Below, one piece after another: positions 57,502-64,000 of a stretch of DNA of 64,000 nucleotides. Location: assembly GCA_039666455.1 (NCBI GenBank), contig JAVSLW010000027.1, positions 62,001 to 126,000 of the forward strand. Direction: 5' to 3'. Position numbers and translations under genes: made by a program. The notes beneath the pieces are model-generated. The model saw only the letters and a program-made list of their open reading frames with translations. It was not told where the DNA came from and did not search any database. Within the stretch, counting starts at the first letter, position 1. Every line of letters starts with the position of its first letter. Source of the stretch: Methanobacterium sp. (GTDB taxonomy: Archaea; Methanobacteriota; Methanobacteria; Methanobacteriales; Methanobacteriaceae).

Positions 57502-58692
57502 ATGGTGGATATAGCCTGGGGAACTGATGCAGAATTAACTGATGAACAGTTTTACAACAGGGATGAAGAGATTTTATGGATAAAAAATCTCCTGGAGACA
57601 ACTTCTAAGGGTTCGCCCCCAACAATTATGGTCATTGGAATAAGGGGAGTGGGAAAGACAGTTTTACTTAAACGAATTAAAAAAGAGCTGGATAATGATT
57701 ATTTAACCAGTTATATTGATTTGTCCGCTACATCTGGTTATCAAATGGGTAAATTAACTGAAATTGACATAATGGAAGATCTTTACCAGGCATGGATGGA
57801 AGAATGCGAAAATAAAAACATTTTCAGTTTATTTAAGAAGATTTCAAAGGTTAAAGAAACAAAAAAGTTTAAATTGAGGGAAATTGTAGATGTTGGTGGG
57901 TTGCCGTTTCCAGTACCAGAAACAGAGGATGATTACAAAAAACTTTCCAGGTTTGTACTGGATTTGCCTCAAAAAATTTACGAAGAACAATCTGATAAAT
58001 TTAAAGGGGCTATTTTGTTCATTGATGAATTCCAGGTACTTAAAGACTTAGGTAGAGGTTTAGATGCGTTTTTGTGGTTTATTAGAAGTGTTGTTCAAAA
58101 TCAAAAAAATGTAGCTTACGTTTTTTCCGGGTCCCTCACTTCAACAGATTCTATCATTGCAAAAATTGCAGGTAGAGATGGTGCTTTTGGTGGAAGGATG
58201 TTAAATGTGGAAATACACCCTTTTACAAAAGAAACTGTAAGGAATTATTTAAAAGAGAAATTACCGTCCCTGATTTTTAAAGATAATGGATTTGAAAGAT
58301 TTTATAAATGTACAGGCGGGATACCTTTTTATGTGAACACATTTGCAAAACTACTTCAAAAGAATGTCAGTTTAGATGGAAATGATGTAAAGGAAGAATT
58401 TCAAAGAACTTTACCCTATCTTGCAATACATATAATGAATCAATGGAGCAGATTGACTTTACAGGAACAGACTATTTTAACAAAGCTTATTGATAAACCC
58501 CTTAAAAGGAAGGATATATCAAATAGTTTGAATGTAACAACGGGTTCTTTAAGCATTCCCCTTAACAAATTACAGGATCGTGGACTTGTAAAATCTGAAG
58601 AAGGGGTTTATGACATTTCAGAACCTATTTTAAAGGTATGGCTTAAAAAGGAATACATGAAAAAGGGTGTTTTTCCTTTTAGAAGTATTTAG
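57502..58692 (+). CDS. Archaeal ATPase with C-terminal winged helix
   Basis: 396 residues from the ATG at 57502, which follows GGTGAT; a GTG six bases upstream is in frame. The P-loop is TIMVIGIRGVGKTVLLKRIK and Walker B is GAILFIDEFQVL. Sensor region FSGSLTSTDSIIAK follows, and residues about 310-390 form a winged helix (KRKDISNSLNVTTGSLSIPL, then LQDRGLVKSEEGVYDISEPI). It belongs to the archaeal ATPase group with DUF234-like ends, of unknown function, common beside mobile or defence genes. The palindromic promoter suggests tight control. Confidence 0.75.
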   Translation: MVDIAWGTDAELTDEQFYNRDEEILWIKNLLETTSKGSPPTIMVIGIRGVGKTVLLKRIKKELDNDYLTSYIDLSATSGYQMGKLTEIDIMEDLYQAWMEECENKNIFSLFKKISKVKETKKFKLREIVDVGGLPFPVPETEDDYKKLSRFVLDLPQKIYEEQSDKFKGAILFIDEFQVLKDLGRGLDAFLWFIRSVVQNQKNVAYVFSGSLTSTDSIIAKIAGRDGAFGGRMLNVEIHPFTKETVRNYLKEKLPSLIFKDNGFERFYKCTGGIPFYVNTFAKLLQKNVSLDGNDVKEEFQRTLPYLAIHIMNQWSRLTLQEQTILTKLIDKPLKRKDISNSLNVTTGSLSIPLNKLQDRGLVKSEEGVYDISEPILKVWLKKEYMKKGVFPFRSI

Positions 58693-58809
58693 ATAGAATT
58701 AATTATTTGGGGCACAACTTATAATTTATTTAAACATGGAAGATTTTGGATATAATCCCGGGAATATTTAAAAATTAGAGAGATCATATCTGATTTATGG
58801 ATTAGGAAT

Positions 58810-58831
58810 CCATGACCTCTTCAGGTCATGG
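58810..58831 (+). other. Hairpin between the ATPase and thrC
   Basis: CCATGACC-TCTTCA-GGTCATGG, a perfect 8-bp stem with a 6-base loop, in the 200-bp gap before thrC. It may end the upstream transcript or lie in the thrC leader; no T-run follows. Confidence 0.5.
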
Positions 58832-58890
58832 TAGTTCAATACTTTGATAACCTGAAAAGGACATAATATATAACTATTTGGAGGACTTTA

Positions 58891-60087
58891 ATGATAAAAT
58901 GCATAACCTGTGCTGCAGAATACGACTTAAATGAGATAATATATACCTGTCACGAATGTGACTCGGTACTGGAAGTCATATGCAGTCCAGAGGTTTCAAA
59001 AGACATTTTTAGCTGTAGAAAATCTACAATGTGGAAATACAAAGAATTCATGCCTGTTGATCCATCTAAAATAGTGAGTCTTGAGGAAGGTGGAACTCCC
59101 TTCTGCAAATGCGATAAACTTGGTGAAAAGCTTGGAATTGACCTTTATGTTAAAGTAGAAGGTTCAAATCCAACTGGAAGCTTTAAAGATAGGGGGATGA
59201 GTGTTGGAATAACAAAAGCATTGGAGCTTGGAGTGGATACTGTTGGATGTGCATCTACAGGGAATACATCCGCATCACTTGCAGCTTATGCTGCCAGAGC
59301 AGGATTAAGGTGTATAGTTCTTCTTCCATCTGGAAAGGTGGCTCTTGGAAAACTTGCTCAGGCAATGTTCCACGGTGCTGAAGTTTTATCTGTTAGAGGT
59401 AACTTTGACGAGGCTCTGGAAACTATTACTGCTCTTGCACTTCAGGGTAAACTTTATCTTCTAAATTCTGTAAATCCATTCAGATTGGAAGGTCAAAAAT
59501 CAATTGGATTTGAAATAGTAGATGATTTAGGCTGGAAATCTCCAGATAGAATAATATTACCTGTTGGAAATGCTGGTAACATATCTGCTATATGGAAAGG
59601 AGTAAAGGAGTTTCATAATGCAGGTTTCATGGAGCATCTGCCAATGATGACCGGTATTCAGGCAGAGGGGGCAGCACCGATTGTCAGGGCAGTAAGGGAA
59701 AATAAAGATGTTATAATCCCATTTGAAAATCCAGAAACAGTTGCAACAGCAATAAGGATCGGGGCGCCTGTGAGTGCAAAAAAGGCACTGGCAGCCATTT
59801 ATGAATCTGGTGGCCTGGCTGAAACAGTGACTGATGAAGAGATTTTAAGTGCTCAGAAATTACTTGCAAGAACTGAAGGAATTGGGGTAGAACCTGCGTC
59901 TGCAGCTTCAATTGCAGGGCTTATAAAGCTTGTAGATAATGGTGAAGTAGATAAAAAGGAACAGGTAGTATGTATTGTAACTGGCCATCTATTAAAAGAC
60001 CCTGATACTGCTATAAATGCATGTATGAAGCCTGTTGAAGTTAACGCTGATATAAATGAGCTTTCACGCATTTTAAATCAGGGATAA
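58891..60087 (+). CDS. thrC: Threonine synthase
   Basis: 398-residue PLP enzyme that turns O-phosphohomoserine into threonine. A zinc-ribbon-like start (MIKCITCAAEYDLNEIIYTC, HECDSVLEV) is typical of the archaeal type. The PLP lysine is in NPTGSFKDRGMSVGITKALE, and CASTGNTSASLAAYAARAG and PVGNAGNISAIWKG bind substrate and cofactor phosphate. GGAGG precedes the ATG. It stands alone, between the ATPase and the histone gene, and competes with the metX route for homoserine-derived carbon. Confidence 0.95.
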   Translation: MIKCITCAAEYDLNEIIYTCHECDSVLEVICSPEVSKDIFSCRKSTMWKYKEFMPVDPSKIVSLEEGGTPFCKCDKLGEKLGIDLYVKVEGSNPTGSFKDRGMSVGITKALELGVDTVGCASTGNTSASLAAYAARAGLRCIVLLPSGKVALGKLAQAMFHGAEVLSVRGNFDEALETITALALQGKLYLLNSVNPFRLEGQKSIGFEIVDDLGWKSPDRIILPVGNAGNISAIWKGVKEFHNAGFMEHLPMMTGIQAEGAAPIVRAVRENKDVIIPFENPETVATAIRIGAPVSAKKALAAIYESGGLAETVTDEEILSAQKLLARTEGIGVEPASAASIAGLIKLVDNGEVDKKEQVVCIVTGHLLKDPDTAINACMKPVEVNADINELSRILNQG

Positions 60088-60324
60088 TTGATTTCATTTT
60101 AAATTTATTTTTAATGAAATCTAACTTTCCTACTTATTCCATTTATTTTTGCTTTCGTTTTTACAACATGATTTTTAACTGGGTGTCAAAAAATCATGGT
60201 GATTGTCTTCACGTGTCGAAATATCATATAATTCTTCAAATAATCACCCAAAAAAACGATAAATATATATAGGAGTAATTCAAGAGAGTATATCAATCAA
60301 TATACAAAAATGAGGTGATTAAAT

Positions 60325-60528
60325 ATGGAATTACCAATTGCTCCAATTGGAAGAATAATAAAAAACGCAGGTGCTGAAAGAGTCAGCGATGATGCAAGAG
60401 AAGCTTTAGCAAAAGCTTTAGAAGAACAAGGTGAAATGATAGCTGCAGAAGCTGTTAAACTCGCTAAACACGCTGGAAGAAAAACTGTTAAAGCATCCGA
60501 CGTTGAATTAGCAGTTAAAAGGTTATAA
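60325..60528 (+). CDS. Archaeal histone
   Basis: 67-residue HMf-type histone fold protein that wraps DNA. The sequence [20 protein letters not shown], then EALEEQ-like helix 2 residues and [17 protein letters not shown] at the end, is the complete three-helix fold. GAGGTGATT precedes the ATG, and a strong TATA-like AAATATATATAGG lies near 60260. It is monocistronic and followed by a run of hairpins ending in a T-run. Confidence 0.96.
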   Translation: MELPIAPIGRIIKNAGAERVSDDAREALAKALEEQGEMIAAEAVKLAKHAGRKTVKASDVELAVKRL

Positions 60529-60544
60529 ACCTTTTAATTCACTC

Positions 60545-60652
60545 AAAAAATCTATTTTAATAGATTTTTGGTGCCCCGAACATGAAACATTCGAAAACCT
60601 ACGGTTTTCGATGCATCAAAAATCCATGATTTTTGACAGTGTTCGAGGGTTT
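60545..60652 (+). repeat. Multi-hairpin element after the histone gene
   Basis: Three hairpins: AAAAATCTA-TTTTAA-TAGATTTTT (60546-60569), CGAAAACC-TAC-GGTTTTCG (60592-60610) and TCAAAAATC-CAT-GATTTTTGA (60616-60636). The last two lie inside an outer pair CCCCGAACA (60574) and TGTTCGAGGG (60640). A T-run follows. The latter part is the best copy of the double-hairpin family; the first hairpin may be the histone terminator. Confidence 0.8.
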
Positions 60653-60714
60653 TTTTATTTCTGTAATAAGCTCTTTTTTTTGTAAATTTTTTACATTTTC
60701 CATTAAATTTGATT

Positions 60715-61395
60715 ATGATAATTGCTGTAATTTCAGATATCCACAGTAACTTAGAGGCATTAGATCGGGTGCTTGAAAAGATTGATTCTGATATTATTCT
60801 GTGCTGTGGAGATATTGCTGGATACTACACCTGGCCAGATGAATGCATTGAAAAAATACGTCAGATAAAGGCTATTTCTGTAACTGGAAACCATGATTTT
60901 GCATGTGTAACTGGGGATACCAGGGGTTTTAATCTATATGCAGAAAAAACAGTAAAGTGGACAATGAAAATAATAAAAGATGAGAATATTGAATTTTTAA
61001 GCATGTTGAAACCTAAAATTAAGCTTGAAATTGAGGGTACAGACATTATGCTGGTTCATGGTAGCCCACGAAATCCTGTAAATGAATATGTTTTTCCCCA
61101 AACACCGGATTCAACGCTTCAATCTTTCCTAAAAGATGAAAATGTGGATATATTGATAATGGGACATACTCATGTACCATTTATAAAAAAATTCCATGAT
61201 AAACTTGTTTTAAATCCGGGTAGTGTTGGACAGCCAAGAGACAATAATAAAAAGGCTTCATTTGCTATTTTAGATGTATCAAAACGAGATGCCCGGATCT
61301 GTAGAGTAGAGTATGATATAGATAAGGTTGTTGATGATTTGAAACTGAAAGGACTGCCTCTTTTTCTTGGAAAACGGCTGTATATGGGTATATAA
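60715..61395 (+). CDS. Metallophosphoesterase (YfcE/MJ0936 type)
   Basis: About 226 residues of the calcineurin-like phosphoesterase family. The metal-site motifs are AVISDIHSNLEALDRVLEK, ILCCGDIAGYY, VTGNHDFACVTG, MLVHGSPRNPVNEY and IMGHTHVPFIKKF, ending in LNPGSVGQPRDNN. All ligands are present. It hydrolyses phosphodiesters of unknown nature. ATG at 60715 is chosen; a TTG two codons upstream is in frame. Confidence 0.85.
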   Translation: MIIAVISDIHSNLEALDRVLEKIDSDIILCCGDIAGYYTWPDECIEKIRQIKAISVTGNHDFACVTGDTRGFNLYAEKTVKWTMKIIKDENIEFLSMLKPKIKLEIEGTDIMLVHGSPRNPVNEYVFPQTPDSTLQSFLKDENVDILIMGHTHVPFIKKFHDKLVLNPGSVGQPRDNNKKASFAILDVSKRDARICRVEYDIDKVVDDLKLKGLPLFLGKRLYMGI

Positions 61396-61759
61396 CATTA
61401 AAATTTTTAATCCTGGATTTTAAGTGATCGGAGCATGTTTCCATGGGAATTTAAGATATCTTTCTTTTTAACTCTTTTCCAAAGCTTAGATAAAAGTATA
61501 TAAGTAATGATCTTATACATATTTATTTACTGATTCTTTTAGTGTTTTTATCAAAAACTGTTTTAGAATTGTAATTCAACCTTTTTTCGCCGGGTTGATA
61601 AAAAGTCCTCGCTCTGCTTGGAAAGGTGAACTTTTAATTAACTACATTTTTAGTGTTTTGAAAATCCTATTAGGCAACAACTTTTATATAGAGAAAAGTT
61701 GATAGTATGGTTATGCCGATGGATGGTATAAAAACCAGATGAAAAAGGAGGTAAATCAC
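61396..61759 (+). promoter_or_regulatory. Intergenic region with promoter of the ribosomal operon
   Basis: I find no gene here. A strong TATA-like CTTTTATATAG lies near 61681-61691 and would start a transcript about 50 bases before L7Ae. A pairing CAACC...GGGTTG near 61578-61600 could form a small hairpin. Confidence 0.55.
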
Positions 61760-62131
61760 ATGGCAAAAGCAATATATGTAAAATTTGACGTACCACAGGA
61801 AATAGTTGATAAGGCTTCTGAGGCTTTAGAGATAGCAAGAGATACAGGAAAAGTAGGAAAAGGAACAAACGAAGTAACTAAAGCCATAGAAAGAGGCAAC
61901 GCGTTATTAGTATTTATAGCAGAGGATATTGATCCTCCAGAAATAGCAGCTCACTTACCTGTCCTTGCTGAAGAAAAAGACGCTCCCTATGTTTATATCC
62001 CAACAAAGGATGAATTGGGGGAAGCAGCAGGTTTAAATGTGGGTACAGCATCTGCAGTCATATTAGACGCAGGTGAAGCTGAAGATTTAATAAATGAAGT
62101 AGTTGAAAAAGTTGAAGAACTCAAAAAATAA
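61760..62131 (+). CDS. rpl7ae: Ribosomal protein L7Ae (eL8)
   Basis: 123 residues from the ATG at 61760, which follows GGAGGT; an in-frame ATG at 61739 lies before that site and is not used. L7Ae binds kink-turns in 23S rRNA, box C/D guide RNAs and RNase P. The core [20 protein letters not shown] and the end [20 protein letters not shown] are standard. It opens the operon L7Ae-S28e-L24e-ndk-aIF5B. Confidence 0.96.
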   Translation: MAKAIYVKFDVPQEIVDKASEALEIARDTGKVGKGTNEVTKAIERGNALLVFIAEDIDPPEIAAHLPVLAEEKDAPYVYIPTKDELGEAAGLNVGTASAVILDAGEAEDLINEVVEKVEELKK

Positions 62132-62166
62132 TTAACTTTTTCACTTTAATAGTTCAGGGTGATTAT

Positions 62167-62373
62167 ATGGCAGAAGCAACTCCTGCTGAGGTAATTGAAG
62201 TTCTTAAAAGAACTGGTATGACTGGAGAGGTCATGCAGGTAAAATGTAGAATACTCGAAGGAAGAGATAAGGGTAGAATATTAACAAGAAACATTATGGG
62301 GCCGATAAGGGAAGGCGATATCTTAATGTTATTAGATACAATAAGAGAAGCTAAAGAAATCCGTACTCCCTAA
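62167..62373 (+). CDS. rps28e: Ribosomal protein S28e
   Basis: 68-residue small-subunit protein, an OB-fold with [20 protein letters not shown] and the closing [25 protein letters not shown] end. GGTGATT precedes the ATG. Second gene of the operon, 35 bases after L7Ae and 17 before L24e. Confidence 0.96.
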   Translation: MAEATPAEVIEVLKRTGMTGEVMQVKCRILEGRDKGRILTRNIMGPIREGDILMLLDTIREAKEIRTP

Positions 62374-62390
62374 TCTGGATGGTGCTTAAT

Positions 62391-62552
62391 ATGAGAACAT
62401 GTTCATTCTGTGGAGAAGAAATGCAGGAAGGTACCGGAAAAATGTACGTCAAAAAAGACGGAAATGTATTTTTCTTCTGCAGCAGCAAATGCGAAAAAAA
62501 TAAGATAAAACTTGGAAGAGTCCCAAGAAAGGTCAAGTGGGTTAAACAATGA
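62391..62552 (+). CDS. rpl24e: Ribosomal protein L24e
   Basis: 53-residue zinc-finger protein of the large subunit. [20 protein letters not shown] shows the first CxxC, and [17 protein letters not shown] the second; the end is [10 protein letters not shown]. The stop overlaps the ndk start (ATGA, 62549-62552), so the two are translationally coupled. Full length for the archaeal family. Confidence 0.95.
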   Translation: MRTCSFCGEEMQEGTGKMYVKKDGNVFFFCSSKCEKNKIKLGRVPRKVKWVKQ

Positions 62553-63004
62553 GTGAGAGAAGTTTTGTAATGCTTAAACCAGATGCCGTGCTTAGAAGGC
62601 TTATGGGGAAAGTATTAGCCAGATTTGAGGAACGTGGACTTAAAATAGTCGCTGCAAAAATGATGGAAATTTCTGAGGACCTTGCAAAAGAGCACTACAA
62701 AGAACACAGAGAAAAACCGTTCTTTAATGACCTTGTAAGCTATGTTACATCAGCACCAGTCCTTGCAATGGTAATTGAAGGTGATGAATGTATAAGTCTT
62801 ATAAGGAAAATGGTTGGTGCTACCAATCCAAAGGAAGCAGATATTGGAACTATAAGGGGAGATTATGCTATTGATACTGGTAGAAATATAATTCATGCCT
62901 CAGATTCTCCTGAATCCGCAAAAAGAGAAATTGCGCTGTTTTTTAAGGACTCTGAAATTTGTAAGTATAATTTACCGGATGAAAGCATTCTATTTGAACA
63001 ATAA
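62549..63004 (+). CDS. ndk: Nucleoside diphosphate kinase
   Basis: 151-residue enzyme that passes phosphate between nucleoside triphosphates and diphosphates. The start [19 protein letters not shown] and the active His in [18 protein letters not shown] are intact. It overlaps L24e by 4 bases and is followed 33 bases on by the aIF5B gene, a gene order kept in many Euryarchaeota. Confidence 0.95.
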   Translation: MSERSFVMLKPDAVLRRLMGKVLARFEERGLKIVAAKMMEISEDLAKEHYKEHREKPFFNDLVSYVTSAPVLAMVIEGDECISLIRKMVGATNPKEADIGTIRGDYAIDTGRNIIHASDSPESAKREIALFFKDSEICKYNLPDESILFEQ

Positions 63005-63037
63005 TTTTTTTTATCCTACTTTTTAGAGGTTTAAAAA

Positions 63038-64000
63038 TTGAAAATAAGATCACCAATAGTTTCTGTACTTGGACACGTGGATCACGGGAAAACCACTCTC
63101 CTGGATTATATAAGGGGTAGTGGTATTGCTCAAAAAGAAGCAGGTGGAATCACACAGCACATCGGTGCAACAGAAATCCCAATGGAAGTTATAGAAAGCA
63201 TTGGTGGTGAATTTCTTAAAAAACTGGGCATCAAAGAGACCCTTCCAGGGCTTTTCTTTATAGATACTCCGGGCCATGAAGCATTTACCACCCTCCGTAA
63301 AAGAGGTGGAGCGCTTGCTGATCTGGCGATATTAATTGTGGATATTAACGAAGGGTTCAAGCCGCAAACTTATGAGGCTTTGAACATTCTTAAAATGTAT
63401 AAAACTCCTTTTATAGTTGCGGCAAATAAGATAGATAAAATATTTGGATGGCAGCCAAATGAAGGCACACCGTTTATTCAGTCCTTTTTTAAACAACCTC
63501 AAAACGTTCAGGAAAAAGTTGATACGGGTCTTTATGAACTTGTTGGAATTCTCCATGACCAGGGATTTGAATCTGAAAGATTTGATAGAATAAGTGATTT
63601 TTCCAGTCAAATAAGCATCATCCCCCTAAGTGCAAAAACAGGTGAAGGAGTTCCTGAACTTTTAGCAATGCTCATGGGGCTTGCAAGACAATATTTAAAA
63701 GAGCAGCTTAAGATTGAAGAAGATGCCCCTGCAAAAGGAACCATTCTTGAAGTAAAAGAAGAAGTTGGACTTGGAGTAACCATAGATGCTGTAATTTACG
63801 ATGGAATACTCAAAAAGGACGATGTCATTGCCATTATGAAGGCTGACGATGTAATAACCACCAGCATACGGTCACTCCTAAAGCCCAGACCACTTGAAGA
63901 GATCAGGGGAGAGAAGAAGTTCCAGAAGATTGACGAGGTTATCGCTGCTGCTGGAGTCAAGATAGTAGCCCCAAATATTGAAAACGCTGTTTCAGGGTCG
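63038..64000 (+). CDS. infB: Translation initiation factor aIF5B (IF-2 homologue), N-terminal part
   Basis: GTPase that joins ribosomal subunits at initiation. Starting with TTG at 63038 (after AGAGGT) the frame gives [20 protein letters not shown] (G1), a switch segment [13 protein letters not shown] (G2), [18 protein letters not shown] (G3), [12 protein letters not shown] (G4) and [13 protein letters not shown] (G5). About 321 residues are visible and the frame is open at the window end, so the rest of the ~600-residue protein lies outside. Confidence 0.95.
   Translation, partial: MKIRSPIVSVLGHVDHGKTTLLDYIRGSGIAQKEAGGITQHIGATEIPMEVIESIGGEFLKKLGIKETLPGLFFIDTPGHEAFTTLRKRGGALADLAILIVDINEGFKPQTYEALNILKMYKTPFIVAANKIDKIFGWQPNEGTPFIQSFFKQPQNVQEKVDTGLYELVGILHDQGFESERFDRISDFSSQISIIPLSAKTGEGVPELLAMLMGLARQYLKEQLKIEEDAPAKGTILEVKEEVGLGVTIDAVIYDGILKKDDVIAIMKADDVITTSIRSLLKPRPLEEIRGEKKFQKIDEVIAAAGVKIVAPNIENAVSGS

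Noticed and set aside
58810..58831. Hairpin before thrC as a threonine attenuator or T-box
   Set aside because: Archaea lack T-box riboswitches, and no leader peptide rich in Thr codons is seen.

Overview
The window is AT-rich chromosomal DNA from a hydrogenotrophic methanogen, most likely of the order Methanobacteriales (Methanobacterium-like). The evidence is a methyl-coenzyme M reductase II operon without mcrC (mrtBDGA, left edge), an HMf-type histone, the archaeal operon L7Ae-S28e-L24e-Ndk-aIF5B (right edge), GGTGAT-type ribosome binding sites and archaeal TATA boxes. There is no CRISPR array and no rRNA. One tRNA gene is present (Cys, GCA).

Layout: (1) 1-4.6 kb, mrt operon on the minus strand, then a membrane-anchored NTF2-like protein and an unknown protein. 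(2) 4.9-11.7 kb, a GapN-like aldehyde dehydrogenase without the usual catalytic Glu, a MntA/HepT toxin-antitoxin pair enclosed by a ~145-bp direct repeat, a zinc alcohol dehydrogenase and a P2-type cation ATPase. (3) 11.7-16.2 kb, an endonuclease IV-like protein, an AAA+ ATPase and topoisomerase I. (4) 16.3-31.5 kb, a sulfur block: cystathionine synthase/lyase, ThiI, a Cys-rich unknown protein, Thi4, a MOSC protein, metY-metX(CBS)-iscS-iscU, tRNA-Cys-cysS, cysK-cysE and a Cys-rich HTH regulator. Six of its transcription units carry the palindrome TAACAATYGTTA, often in tandem at 14-15 bp, just downstream of a TATA-like sequence. (5) 31.6-33.4 kb, amtB-glnK with an NrpR-like operator. (6) 33.5-57.2 kb, a composite defence island. 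(7) 57.5-64 kb, an ATPase with its own palindromic operator region, then threonine synthase, histone, a phosphoesterase and the ribosomal/translation operon.

The defence island contains: an operon of an EVE-like protein, a BrxD-like ATPase and a BrxHI-like helicase; a zinc/coiled-coil protein; a PIN-like/Panacea-like pair; a graveyard of MNT/HEPN modules; an ADP-ribosylglycohydrolase; an SMC/Rad50-like ABC ATPase with a small partner; a broken BrxA remnant; EVE-McrB and McrC; and a UvrD helicase with a Cas4/AddB-like nuclease. An ~11-kb part is flanked by a 190-bp imperfect direct repeat. Two of the MNT/HEPN modules are also flanked by duplicated neighbouring sequence. A family of small double-hairpin elements is scattered through the window, and one copy has broken a hepT gene.

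The most promising undescribed features are the sulfur/cysteine regulon with its operator and candidate regulator, the double-hairpin element family, and the recurrent flanking duplications around nucleotidyltransferase/HEPN modules.
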